Positions 55,573 through 63,924 of a DNA stretch of 64,000 nucleotides are shown here, piece after piece; positions within the stretch are counted from its first letter, which is position 1, and each line of letters begins with the position of its first letter. The translations under genes and the position numbers were made by a program. This stretch comes from Streptomyces lichenis. GTDB taxonomy: Bacteria; Actinomycetota; Actinomycetes; Streptomycetales; Streptomycetaceae. The notes under the pieces were generated by a model. The model ran no database searches and was not told where the DNA came from. It saw nothing but the letters and a program-made list of their open reading frames with translations. The stretch spans positions 31,421-95,420 of the forward strand of contig NZ_JALPTH010000029.1 in the NCBI RefSeq assembly GCF_023218175.1, read 5' to 3'.

Positions 55573-56898
55573 TCAGCCGGTCCTGGGGGTGGCCCGGCCG
55601 CTGTAGTGGAGGTACGCGGGCCCGTCGGGCCGCCGCTCGAACACCACCGCGTCCCAGACGGCCTCGCCCTCGTCCCGGCCGAGGAAGGTGGTCGCGTCCA
55701 CGGCGACCAGGTCCAGGGTGCGGGGGCGGGCCAGGCCCGCGAGCAGGCCGGTGGGCTCGGTGCGCAGCCTCAGCCGGCCCTGGTGCGCGGTGACCTGGAT
55801 CCGGCTGCCGGCCCGCTCGTACACCCCGGTGAGCGGGTCGAGGTCGACCTCGACGGGCCGCTCGGGCGGGGCGAGCGGGGCGGGCACCTCGATCGCGTGC
55901 AGCTCCCGGAGGAGTTCGGCGGCCAGCCGGTGCTGGAACTCCACGCTCCGGCCGCCGTTGACCAGTGCGGCGATGACGGTGCCGAGTTCGGGCAGCATCC
56001 ACAGGACGGCGTGCTGGCCGATGGTGTCGCCGGTGTGCGAGACGACCCGATGGCCGTCCCACTCGTCCAGGCTCCAGCCGATGCCCCACTGGCGCCCCCC
56101 GGTGTGCGGGTTGACCAGGTCGACCTGGGGCCGGCGCAGGGCGGCGGGGTCGGCCAGCAGCGCGCCGGGGGTGAGATGGGCGCGGCCGAAGGCGACCACA
56201 TCGGCGGCCCGGGCGCAGATCAGCCCGGCAGGGCCGACGGACCGGGGCAGCGACCAGCGCTCCACCACGGCGCCGTGCTCGTCGTGGCCGACGGCGGCGC
56301 CGAAGCGCAGCACGTCCTCCGGCAGGGTCCAGGTGTGGGTGAGCCCCAGCGGCTCGCAGATCCGCTCGCGCAGGTCTTGGTCCCAGACCCGGCCGGTGAG
56401 CCGCTCGACCAGGCGCCCGGCGATGACGAAGCCGGAGTTGCCGTAGGAGTGGGCGTCGCCGACCGGGAAGGTCTGCTCCAGTTCGGCGCAGGCCTCGACA
56501 TAGCGCCGCAGGCAGTCGTCGCCCCGGCCGGTGTCCAGGAACAGGTCGCCGTCGATGCCGGAGGTGTGGGTGAGCAGATGGCGCGGGGTGATCGCCGCGG
56601 TGGCGCCGGGGTCCCGCACCCGGAACTCCGGCAGGACCTCCGCCACCGGGGTGTCCAGGGTGAGGCGCCCCTCCTCGACCAGCAGCATCAGCTGGGTGGC
56701 GGTCCACACCTTGGTGACCGAGCCGATCTGGAACAGCGAGTCGGTGCGCGCGGCCGCCCCGGTGGCGGTGTTGAGGACCCCGGTGGCGCAGGCGTGCGTC
56801 TCGCCCTCGTACCAGAAGGCCAGGCTCGCGCCCGGCACCCGGGAGTCGGCGGCCAGCGCCGCCAGGCGGTCCGCCCAGTGCTCGATGTCGGCCCTCAC
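55573..56898 (-). CDS. Serine hydrolase of the class C beta-lactamase / D-aminopeptidase family
   Basis: This 441-residue protein has Ser60-x-x-Lys63 ('IGSVTKVW'), Tyr152-Gly-Asn154 ('SYGNSG') and 'SHTGDT' as the KTG counterpart, the catalytic set of penicillin-recognising enzymes. After the domain (about 1-330) a C-terminal beta-barrel of about 100 residues appears ('LTGVYERAGSRIQVT'), as in DAP and EstB relatives. There is no signal peptide. Possible activities include D-aminopeptidase, D-esterase or amidase. The GTG at 56896-56898 has GGAGGA 6 nt upstream; a start 18 codons further up lacks one. It leads the two-gene operon with the tandem beta-lactamase-fold protein and is divergent from the isochorismatase gene. 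Confidence 0.88.
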   Translation of the reverse strand: MRADIEHWADRLAALAADSRVPGASLAFWYEGETHACATGVLNTATGAAARTDSLFQIGSVTKVWTATQLMLLVEEGRLTLDTPVAEVLPEFRVRDPGATAAITPRHLLTHTSGIDGDLFLDTGRGDDCLRRYVEACAELEQTFPVGDAHSYGNSGFVIAGRLVERLTGRVWDQDLRERICEPLGLTHTWTLPEDVLRFGAAVGHDEHGAVVERWSLPRSVGPAGLICARAADVVAFGRAHLTPGALLADPAALRRPQVDLVNPHTGGRQWGIGWSLDEWDGHRVVSHTGDTIGQHAVLWMLPELGTVIAALVNGGRSVEFQHRLAAELLRELHAIEVPAPLAPPERPVEVDLDPLTGVYERAGSRIQVTAHQGRLRLRTEPTGLLAGLARPRTLDLVAVDATTFLGRDEGEAVWDAVVFERRPDGPAYLHYSGRATPRTG

Positions 56899-56932
56899 GC
56901 TGGTCCTCCGGTGGTTCGGTGATTCGACCGGA

Positions 56933-56968
56933 AGCGTAGGGAGGAAGGGCACCCCGGCGGTTGGTGCG
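56933..56968 (-). promoter_or_regulatory. Candidate promoter of the serine hydrolase operon with recurring box
   Basis: On the minus strand TACGCT (56933-56938) is a -10, and ACCAACCGC (56957-56965) lies 18 nt upstream. The box is within the 16-bp string 56953-56968, also found before the AraC gene. The site lies between divergent genes and could serve both. Confidence 0.4.
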
Positions 56969-57031
56969 CGGGGACGAACGGGCGGGCCGGGGCTTGGCCC
57001 GCCGGACGACTCCGGACGCGAGTCGCGTTCC

Positions 57032-57037
57032 TAGGGT
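57032..57037 (+). promoter_or_regulatory. Candidate -10 of the isochorismatase gene
   Basis: TAGGGT lies 35 nt before the ATG at 57073. AGGAG within GAGGAG at about 57056-57061 serves as the ribosome site, with wide spacing. Confidence 0.3.
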
Positions 57038-57072
57038 GGCGGGCACCCGAGGTACGAGGAGACGAGACGACG

Positions 57073-57660
57073 ATGCCCCTGATCGACCGCGACGACTGCG
57101 CCCTGGTGGTCATCGACGTGCAGAGCGACTTCTACCCGCCGCGGCGGCTCGATGTGGACCGGCAGCGGTTCCACGACATGGTGCGGCGCATCGCCTGGAT
57201 CACCTCGGTGGCCGATCGGCTGGAGATCCCGGTGGTGGTGACCGAGGAGGACCCGTCCGCCAGCGGCCGTACCGTCCCGGAGATCCGCGAGGCGCTGCCG
57301 GCCGCGGCGGTCACCCTGCCGAAGAACGCCTTCGCCGTCTGGGACAACCCGGAGATCGCCGCCGCCATCGAGGCCACCGGCCGGACGACCATGGTCCTCG
57401 TCGGCATCGAGACCGACATCTGCGTGGCCCACTCGGCCATCCGGCTGCACCAGGCCGGCAAGCGCGTCGTGGTGGTGGAGGACGCCGCCTACTCCCCCGG
57501 CCCCGCCCATGAGCGGGGCCTGCGGCGGCTGGCCGGCCAGGGCGTCGAGACGCTCTCCGCCAAGGAGCTGTTCTACGACTGGGTGCGCACCATCCAGGAC
57601 GCGGACGCCTTCCACGACACCCACGCGGAGCTTGCCGTCCCCCCGGGCGTCCGCCTCTGA
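57073..57660 (+). CDS. Isochorismatase-like cysteine hydrolase
   Basis: This 195-residue protein has the catalytic triad of the isochorismatase-like family: Asp15 ('VVIDVQSDF'), Lys84 ('LPKNAF') and Cys117 ('ETDICVAHSA'). Members include nicotinamidases, N-carbamoylsarcosine amidases and ureidoacrylate hydrolases. The metal-binding His residues of nicotinamidase are not evident, so an amidase of another type is more likely. It stands alone on the plus strand with a hairpin after it, divergent from the serine hydrolase operon and convergent with a PucR regulator. It may hydrolyse an amide derived from the same D-amino acid or purine/pyrimidine-like substrates, but this is open. Confidence 0.88.
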   Translation: MPLIDRDDCALVVIDVQSDFYPPRRLDVDRQRFHDMVRRIAWITSVADRLEIPVVVTEEDPSASGRTVPEIREALPAAAVTLPKNAFAVWDNPEIAAAIEATGRTTMVLVGIETDICVAHSAIRLHQAGKRVVVVEDAAYSPGPAHERGLRRLAGQGVETLSAKELFYDWVRTIQDADAFHDTHAELAVPPGVRL

Positions 57661-57661
57661 G

Positions 57662-57683
57662 GCGGGCCCGGCCCACGGCCCGC
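57662..57683. terminator. Bidirectional hairpin between isochorismatase and PucR genes
   Basis: GCGGGCC (57662-57668) pairs with GGCCCGC (57677-57683) around an 8-nt loop, filling the 24-nt gap between the two stop codons. Confidence 0.6.
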
Positions 57684-57684
57684 T

Positions 57685-59337
57685 CTAGCTTCCCGATCCC
57701 GGTCCCAGCAGCCGCAGTTGCAGCATCGCGGCGAACCGGGCCTCCGGGTCCTGGAGGTCGATCTCCCCCACCTCCGCCACCCGGCGGATCCGGTAGCGGA
57801 AGGTGTTGGGGTGCACGAACACGCTCGCGGAGGCGGTCATCACGTCCCCGAAGGCGTCCAGCCACGCCCGCAGGGTCTGCACCAGATGGGCGTTGTGCCG
57901 GGTGTCGTACGCGACGAGGCGGGCGAGCGGGCCGGAGAGCTCGTCCCGGTTGGCGGCGGCCAGGTCCCGCAGCTCGATGAGCAGGGCCTCCACGTACACA
58001 TCGGCGATCGAGGCGGCGCGCCGTCCGGTGCCGCCGGTGGACAGCACCCGCAGCGCCCGGTCGGCGTTGGCCCGGGAGCGCGGCAACGCGGCGGGGTCCG
58101 CGGCGACCGAGCCGATCCCGAGGACGGCGCCGGTCCGGTCGCCGGTGCGGGCCAGGAAGTTGGCGGCCACCTGCAGGGCCCGCTCCCGGGCGTGCGAGGT
58201 GTCGCCGGGCACCGGGAAGAGCGCGTAGACCACGTCTCCGAGCAGTGCCACGGCGGACCGCGGTTGTACGGCGGTGAGGTGGACGGCCAGGGCGGAGGCC
58301 AGGCGCTGGCGCTCGGCCGTGACCTGGGCGTGGTCCTCGTCCGGTCCGGGCCGTACGGGCACCAGGCCCATGGCCATGACCAGCGCCGGTTCGCCGACCA
58401 GCCCGAGCCGGCCGAGCGCCTGGAGCGCCCCGGGCCCGCCTTCGAGCGCGGTGGTGACAAGGTCGGCCCGCAGCCGGTTCTCGGCGTCGGTGCCCGCCCG
58501 GAAGCGGAGCATATGGAGGGCGACCAGCTTGGCCGCCTCCAGGAACGCCCGCTCCCGCTCCGGGGTCAGCGGCTTGCGCAGCGCCGCCCACACCGAGCCC
58601 AGGAACTCGTCCCCGGCCCGGACCGCCACCGCCACCCGGGGCAGCGCCCCCTCGTCCCCGAGGGACGGTGCCGGGACGTGCACCAGGCCCTCCCCCCGGT
58701 ACAGCTCCCGGAAGACCCCGTGCTCCTCGTGGTGGCGCAGATAGCGCTCGGGCACCTGGCGGGCCAGGATGCTCTCCACCCGGGGCGCGTCCGCCTCGTC
58801 CTGCCGGCCGGAGAACGCCAGGATGCGGGAGCGGCGGTCCTCGATGGTCACCGGGGCGTCGAGCAGGGTGGCGACGGCGTTGGCCACGGCGAAGAGGTCC
58901 CCGGAGGGCACTCCGCCGAGGGTCTGCTCCTCCCCCTCCCCCACATCGCCCTCGGCGAGCTGGGTGCGCAGCATCGCCGCCAGCTGCGCCCAGGAGGCCC
59001 CGCGGGTCAGGGCGAGCAGGGCCACCCCGGTCTCCCGCACCACCGGCTCCAGCGCGCCCTCGTCCTCGACGGGGCCGCGGACGACCAGGGCGGTGGCGCC
59101 GAGCGCGCCGAGCTGGCGCAGCAGCCGGCCGGTCTCCTCCGCGCCGTGCACCCCCACACCGAGCACGATGGCGCGTTCCGGGTAGTGCTGCTCGTCGTAG
59201 GGGTCGTGGATGCCGACGCCGCCGATCTCCCCGGCCGCCCCGGGGTCGCCGTGGAGCAGATCCAGCAGGGTGTGGCCGAAGTCCTCCAGCACCCGGCTGA
59301 GGCTTCGCGCGGGGTACGCCGACATGTGCCTGATCAT
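57685..59337 (-). CDS. PucR-family transcriptional regulator
   Basis: This 550-residue protein has the full PucR layout. The N-terminal PucR domain is about 15-140 ('GDPGAAGEIGGVGIHDPYDEQ'). A GAF-like middle follows (about 150-290), then a GGDEF-like region (about 300-430), and a C-terminal HTH_30 ('ASVFVHPNTFRYRIRRVAEVG'). Known PucR proteins control purine, proline or amino-acid use. An ATG at 59335-59337 stands 6 nt after TACCCT, compatible with a leaderless mRNA. An ATG 4 codons later (59325) is the alternative. It is convergent with the isochorismatase gene and downstream of the racemase on the same strand. Its sequence differs clearly from the two PucR-type copies at 10-17 kb. Confidence 0.88.
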   Translation of the reverse strand: MIRHMSAYPARSLSRVLEDFGHTLLDLLHGDPGAAGEIGGVGIHDPYDEQHYPERAIVLGVGVHGAEETGRLLRQLGALGATALVVRGPVEDEGALEPVVRETGVALLALTRGASWAQLAAMLRTQLAEGDVGEGEEQTLGGVPSGDLFAVANAVATLLDAPVTIEDRRSRILAFSGRQDEADAPRVESILARQVPERYLRHHEEHGVFRELYRGEGLVHVPAPSLGDEGALPRVAVAVRAGDEFLGSVWAALRKPLTPERERAFLEAAKLVALHMLRFRAGTDAENRLRADLVTTALEGGPGALQALGRLGLVGEPALVMAMGLVPVRPGPDEDHAQVTAERQRLASALAVHLTAVQPRSAVALLGDVVYALFPVPGDTSHARERALQVAANFLARTGDRTGAVLGIGSVAADPAALPRSRANADRALRVLSTGGTGRRAASIADVYVEALLIELRDLAAANRDELSGPLARLVAYDTRHNAHLVQTLRAWLDAFGDVMTASASVFVHPNTFRYRIRRVAEVGEIDLQDPEARFAAMLQLRLLGPGSGS

Positions 59338-59343
59338 CTCCGC

Positions 59344-59349
59344 AGGGTA
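59344..59349 (-). promoter_or_regulatory. Candidate -10 for a leaderless PucR mRNA
   Basis: TACCCT on the minus strand ends 6 nt before the ATG at 59337. The -35 is not convincing. Confidence 0.35.
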
Positions 59350-59394
59350 GGCCGCCCGCGACCGCGCGATCCGGTGCCTGTGGACGAGAACGGG

Positions 59395-60150
59395 TCAGCC
59401 TGTTCGTACCACCGTACGAATCGCCTCGCCCGGGCGCCAGAGGCGGGCGACGGCGGCCTCGGCCAGGGCGTCGGTGGAGTCGACCAGCGGCAGCACCCGG
59501 GCCGCCGCCCCGCTGATCAGCGGCAGCTCCGTGCAGGCGGCGACGGCCACCCGCGCGCCCCGCTCCCGCAGGCTCGCCGCCGCCACGGCGAGCCACCGCT
59601 CGGGCCCGGCGAGGTCGGCGCCGCCCTTGACCGCGCGGATCGCGGGATCCACGTACTCCCGCTGTACGGGTTCGGGCACCTGGACCACGTCGAGTCCGAG
59701 CCGCTCCCCGGCCCGCTCGTACAGCCCGGCCAGCCGCGTCCCCCGGGTCGCCAGCACCCCCACCCGCCCGGCCCCCGGCACCCGGCGCGCCGCCGCCTCC
59801 AGGGCGGCCCCGACCATGTCCAGGACCTCGACGCCGGTGGCCCGGGACAGCTGCTCCACATAGGCGTGCGCGGTGTTGCAGGGCACGGCGAGGCAGCTCG
59901 CTCCGGCGTCCCGGAGCCGGCGCGCGCCCTCCACCAGGGCGGGGACGGGGGACGGCCCCTCGCCGAGCAGCGCCGCGGTGCGGTCCGGGACGGCGGGGTC
60001 GGCCCAGAGGACCACCGGCAGATGCGCCTGGTCCGAACCGGCCGGGGTGCGCTCGACCAGGCGGCGGTAGAAGTCCGCCGTGGCGAGCGGGCCCATCCCG
60101 CCGAGGATGCCGAGCATGCCGGAAGCCGGGCGGGGCGTGTGGCGCATCAC
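59395..60150 (-). CDS. Aspartate/glutamate racemase family protein
   Basis: This 251-residue protein has the amino acid racemase layout. It starts 'GILGGMGPLATADFYRRLVE' and has two catalytic Cys, Cys91 in 'LAVPCNTAHAY' and Cys206 in 'VAACTELPLI'. These enzymes interconvert L- and D-aspartate or glutamate without cofactor, and YgeA-type members have broader substrates. The GTG-ATG start pair at 60145-60150 has GGAAGG 7 nt before the GTG; I used the GTG but the ATG is equally possible. It lies between a PucR regulator and pntB on the same strand, probably with its own promoter. Its presence strengthens the D-amino acid theme of this region. Confidence 0.88.
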   Translation of the reverse strand: MMRHTPRPASGMLGILGGMGPLATADFYRRLVERTPAGSDQAHLPVVLWADPAVPDRTAALLGEGPSPVPALVEGARRLRDAGASCLAVPCNTAHAYVEQLSRATGVEVLDMVGAALEAAARRVPGAGRVGVLATRGTRLAGLYERAGERLGLDVVQVPEPVQREYVDPAIRAVKGGADLAGPERWLAVAAASLRERGARVAVAACTELPLISGAAARVLPLVDSTDALAEAAVARLWRPGEAIRTVVRTG

Positions 60151-60220
60151 GGGGCTGCCTTCCGGTCGTTCCCGCCTCCGTCCGCGGGCCTGCCCCGATC
60201 CTGGCCCGCCGGCCCCCGTC

Positions 60221-60281
60221 GGGCCTCGTCGCCGCCGCCAAACGCTCCCGCCCGCGTTCGTACGGCGGGCCGACGAGGCCC
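60221..60281 (-). terminator. Long branched hairpin after pntB
   Basis: GGGCCTCGTCG (60221-60231) pairs with CGACGAGGCCC (60271-60281), an 11-bp perfect stem. The 39-nt loop contains an inner GCCCGC/GCGGGC stem. It is just past the pntB stop on the minus strand, so it likely ends the pnt transcript. Confidence 0.55.
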
Positions 60282-60287
60282 CGCGCC

Positions 60288-61706
60288 TCAGAGGGCGCCG
60301 ACGATGTCCTCCACCCGGGCCTTGGCGTCGCCGAAGAGCATCGCGGTGTTCTCCTTGAAGAAGAGCGGGTTCTGCACGCCCGCGTAGCCGGAGGCCATCG
60401 AGCGCTTGAACACGATGACCTGCCCGGCCTCCCAGACGGTGAGGACCGGCATCCCGGCGAGGGGGCTGCTGGGGTCCTCGGCCCCGGCCGGGTTGACCGT
60501 GTCGTTGGCGCCGATCACCAGGACGACGTCGGTCTTGGCGAAGTCCTCGTTGATCTCGTCCATTTCGAGCACGATGTCGTACGGCACCTTGGCCTCGGCG
60601 AGGAGCACGTTCATATGGCCGGGCAGCCGGCCGGCCACCGGGTGTATGCCGAACCGCACGTCGACGCCCCTGGCCCGCAGCTTCGAGGTGAGCTCGGCGA
60701 CCGGGTACTGGGCCTGTGCCACGGCCATCCCGTACCCGGGGGTGATGACCACGGAGCGGGCCGAGCCGAGCAGTTCGGCGGCGGACTCGGCGGTGATCTC
60801 GGTGTGCTCGCCGTAGTCGGTGTCCGCGTCCGAGGCCGCCTCGATGCCGAAGCCGCCGGCGATGACCGCGAGGAAGGAGCGGTTCATCGCCTTGCACATG
60901 ATGTAGCTGAGGTAGGCACCGGACGAGCCGACCAGCGCGCCGGTGACGATCAGCAGGTCGTTGCCGAGCAGGAAGCCGGAGGCCGCCGCGGCCCAGCCGG
61001 AGTAGCTGTTGAGCATCGAGACCACGACCGGCATGTCACCGCCGCCGATCGAGGCCACCAGGTGCCAGCCCAGCGCCAGCGCCAGGGCCGTGACGGCGAT
61101 CAGCAGCCACAGCTCCGGGGTGATGGTGAACCACACCGTCAGGGCCGCGAACAGGCCCAGCGAACCGAGGTTGAGGGCGTTCTTGCCGGGCAGCATCAGC
61201 GGCCTGGAGTCGATCTTCGCGGCGAGCTTCAGATACGCCACGATGGACCCGGTGAAGGTCACCGCGCCGATGAAGAGGCCGATGACCACCTCGGCGTGGT
61301 GGACACCCAGCGTGCCGAGCGCGTCCAGGGCCCGGGCCTCGTGCCCGTCCGGGTCGTGCTCGACGTTCAGAAAGCCGTTCCAGCCGACCAGTACGGCCGC
61401 CAGTCCGACGAAGGAGTGCAGCAGGGCGATCAGTTCCGGCATGCCGGTCATCTCGACGCCGCGGGCCTTCCTCAGCCCGATCAGCGCGCCGAACAGCATC
61501 GCGAGGGCCATCAGCCCGATGCCCGCGGCGCTGATGTCGCCGTCCACGGCGAGCACGACCGTCGCGGCGAGCGCGACGCCCATGCCGAGGATGCCGTACG
61601 CGTTGCCGAGCCGTGCCGACTCGTGCTTCGAAAGTCCCGCCAGCGCCATGATGAACAGCAGCGCGGCGACGAGGTAGGCCGCCTGGGCGGCGGTGGTCGC
61701 AGACAT
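60288..61706 (-). CDS. pntB: NAD(P) transhydrogenase subunit beta
   Basis: This 472-residue beta subunit of the proton-translocating transhydrogenase has about nine transmembrane helices (residues 10-275), including 'GKNALNLGSLGLFAALTVWF' and 'SYSGWAAAASGFLLGN'. After them comes the NADP(H)-binding domain III (about 290-472): 'VVITPGYGMAVAQAQYPVAEL', 'GIHPVAGRLPGHMNVLLAEA' and 'IGANDTVNPA'. It couples proton entry to NADPH production. The ATG at 61704-61706 lies 1 nt after the pntA stop, so they are co-translated. A hairpin follows its stop. Confidence 0.95.
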   Translation of the reverse strand: MSATTAAQAAYLVAALLFIMALAGLSKHESARLGNAYGILGMGVALAATVVLAVDGDISAAGIGLMALAMLFGALIGLRKARGVEMTGMPELIALLHSFVGLAAVLVGWNGFLNVEHDPDGHEARALDALGTLGVHHAEVVIGLFIGAVTFTGSIVAYLKLAAKIDSRPLMLPGKNALNLGSLGLFAALTVWFTITPELWLLIAVTALALALGWHLVASIGGGDMPVVVSMLNSYSGWAAAASGFLLGNDLLIVTGALVGSSGAYLSYIMCKAMNRSFLAVIAGGFGIEAASDADTDYGEHTEITAESAAELLGSARSVVITPGYGMAVAQAQYPVAELTSKLRARGVDVRFGIHPVAGRLPGHMNVLLAEAKVPYDIVLEMDEINEDFAKTDVVLVIGANDTVNPAGAEDPSSPLAGMPVLTVWEAGQVIVFKRSMASGYAGVQNPLFFKENTAMLFGDAKARVEDIVGAL

Positions 61707-61707
61707 G

Positions 61708-63234
61708 TCAGCTCCGGTTGAACATGGCGAGCATGCGACGCGTCACCGCGAAGCCGCCGAAGACATTGATACTGGCCAGCAGGATCGCCACGGCCGACAG
61801 CACCGTGACGGCCGTGCTCGCGTGGCCGATCTGCAGGATCGCGCCGACCACGATGATCCCGGAGATCGCGTTGGTCACCGACATCAGCGGGGTGTGCAGC
61901 GCGTGGTGCACATGGCCGATGACGTAGTAGCCGATCACGATCGCGAGCACGAAGACCGTCACATGGGGCAGCAGCGCCGCCGGGGCGAACGCCGCCGTGA
62001 GGAAGAGCGCCAGGGCGCCGAGGGCCGCCCCGCCGAACCGCTGCCGCGCCGTCGCCGGGGCCTTCTTGGGCGCGGGCTCCGCCACGGCCCGGGCGGGCGC
62101 GGGGGCCGGGGCGGCCGAGACCTGGACCGGCGGAGGCGGCCAGGCCGGCTCGCCCCGGCGGACGACGGTGATGGAGCGCTGCACCGGGTCGTCCCAGTCG
62201 AGGACCAGCCGGGCGTCCTTGCCCGGGGTCATCAGCTTCAGCAGGTTCACCAGGTTGGTGCCGTACAACTGCGAGGCCTGCGCGGGCAGTCGGCCCGCCA
62301 GGTCGGTGTAGCCGATGATGGTCACACCGTTCTCGGTGACGGTCTTCCCGCCCTTCACCGTGCCCTCGACGTTGCCGCCGTTGGCAGCCGCCATGTCGAC
62401 GATCACCGAGCCCGGCCGCATGGCCGCCACCATCTCCGCGGTGATCAGCCGGGGCGCGGGACGGCCGGGGATCAGCGCGGTGGTGATGACGATGTCCACC
62501 TCGCGGCACTGGGCGGCGTAGAGCTCGGCCTCGCGCGCCCGGTAGCCGTCGCCCATCTCCTTGGCGTAGCCGGTCGCGGAGACCTCCACCTCGGGGGACT
62601 CGATGGGCAGGTACTCGCCGCCCAGCGAGCGGACCTGGTCGGCCACCTCGGGCCGGGGGTCGGTGGCACGCACCACCGCGCCGAGCGAGCCCGCGGCGCC
62701 GATCGCCGCCAGTCCGGCCACCCCGGCACCCGCGACCAGCACCTTCGCCGGCGGCACCTTGCCGGCGGCCGTCACCTGGCCGGTGAAGAACCGGCCGAAC
62801 TCGTGCGCCGCCTCGATCACCGCCCGGTAGCCGGCGATGTTCGCCATGGACGACAGCACGTCCATGGACTGCGCCCGGCTGATGCGCGGCACGGCGTCCA
62901 TCGACAGGGCGGTGAAGGGGCGGCCGCCCAGCTCCTGGACCATCGCCGGGTCGAAGGCGGGCGCGAACAGGGCGATCACCGTCGCCTCCGGCCGGACCAG
63001 GTCCAGCTGCGCCGGGACGGGGGCGTTGACCCCCAGCACCACGTCCGCCGCGGCCGCGTCGCCGACGGTGGCGCCGGCGGCCTGGTAGGCGCTGTCGGGG
63101 AAGCCGGCCGCGGCGCCCGCGCCCGGGTCGACGACCACCCCGTACCCCAGTGCGCGGATCCGCTCGACGGTGGCCGGGGTGGACGACACCCGGCTCTCAC
63201 CCGCCCGCGCCTCCTTGAGGACTCCGACAATCAC
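61708..63234 (-). CDS. pntA: NAD(P) transhydrogenase subunit alpha (unsplit)
   Basis: This 508-residue subunit combines the NAD(H)-binding domain I (about 1-380) with a four-helix membrane part (about 410-500), as in E. coli. Many actinobacteria split it into two genes. NAD motif 'VLVAGAGVAGLAAIGAAGSL' is near residues 165-184, and 'DMAAANGGNVEGT' is typical. The linker (about 385-405) is Pro/Ala-rich. The start is the GTG at 63232-63234 with GGAGA 7 nt upstream; an open frame 44 residues longer was rejected. It is the first gene of the pntA-pntB pair and lies 171 nt downstream of a DUF6328 gene. Confidence 0.94.
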   Translation of the reverse strand: MIVGVLKEARAGESRVSSTPATVERIRALGYGVVVDPGAGAAAGFPDSAYQAAGATVGDAAAADVVLGVNAPVPAQLDLVRPEATVIALFAPAFDPAMVQELGGRPFTALSMDAVPRISRAQSMDVLSSMANIAGYRAVIEAAHEFGRFFTGQVTAAGKVPPAKVLVAGAGVAGLAAIGAAGSLGAVVRATDPRPEVADQVRSLGGEYLPIESPEVEVSATGYAKEMGDGYRAREAELYAAQCREVDIVITTALIPGRPAPRLITAEMVAAMRPGSVIVDMAAANGGNVEGTVKGGKTVTENGVTIIGYTDLAGRLPAQASQLYGTNLVNLLKLMTPGKDARLVLDWDDPVQRSITVVRRGEPAWPPPPVQVSAAPAPAPARAVAEPAPKKAPATARQRFGGAALGALALFLTAAFAPAALLPHVTVFVLAIVIGYYVIGHVHHALHTPLMSVTNAISGIIVVGAILQIGHASTAVTVLSAVAILLASINVFGGFAVTRRMLAMFNRS

Positions 63235-63405
63235 GAGTGTTCTCCGTTCGCTGCTCTGGCCGTCAACGGCGGTGGTCCCGACTCGATCAGAAACACGCCC
63301 GCGAAGCTTCCGGGCACGCCGCACAGCTTGGCCGGGGAGGACTCCCCTTGAACAGCACGCACACATGAGGCGTGGGCAACACTTGGCGGGCCGGGCTCTC
63401 CCGTC

Positions 63406-63924
63406 TCAGCGCCGGCTGGAGTAGTGGCGCCTGGCCCACATCGGCAGCAGCAGCCACAGCATCAGCAGCCAGAGCACGAAGGCGCCCGTCAGCACCGCGG
63501 CGATCGTGTCGTCCACCGCCACCCGCAACAACAGCAGCAGGGCCGCGGACATGGTGGCGGCCAGCAGGCCCATGGACGCCTTGGCGATGGCCGCCGCCAG
63601 CACCACCGTCTCCGGCTTGATGTGCCGGCCGGCCACCATCCGGTGCAGGGCCACCGGGGCGATCAGCGCGGCCACGGTGGCCGCGCCCAGGGTGACCGCG
63701 GTGACGTAGAGAGTGCGGTCGGCGCCGCCCAGGGTGGCGAAGGCCGGCTGGAAGACCACGATGAGCAGCACGCCGAACAGGATCTGCATGCCCGTCTGCG
63801 CCACCCGCAGCTCCTGCAGCAGATCCACCCATCGGCGATCCGCCCGCTCCTCGGCGCTCTCGTCCCGCCCGTGCCTCGGCCGCTCGTCCGCGGCGTCTTC
63901 CCGGTGGACCCCTGTTTCCGCCAT
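63406..63924 (-). CDS. DUF6328 family membrane protein
   Basis: This 172-residue protein has a charged N-terminus (residues 1-32), then the motif 'LLQELRVAQTGMQILFGVLL', which I recognise as the DUF6328 family. Four predicted helices follow (about 45-65, 72-95, 105-130 and 140-162), and a basic tail 'RRHYSSRR'. The family has no known function. The ATG at 63922-63924 has GAGGAG 6 nt upstream. It is on the same strand as, and 171 nt before, pntA. It may be co-transcribed. The remaining 76 nt to the window end show nothing clear. Confidence 0.85.
   Translation of the reverse strand: MAETGVHREDAADERPRHGRDESAEERADRRWVDLLQELRVAQTGMQILFGVLLIVVFQPAFATLGGADRTLYVTAVTLGAATVAALIAPVALHRMVAGRHIKPETVVLAAAIAKASMGLLAATMSAALLLLLRVAVDDTIAAVLTGAFVLWLLMLWLLLPMWARRHYSSRR

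Noticed and set aside
57073..57660. Isochorismatase for siderophore or menaquinone synthesis
   Set aside because: No ent/dhb or men genes are close, and the protein is a stand-alone hydrolase without a carrier domain; the general family name is safer.
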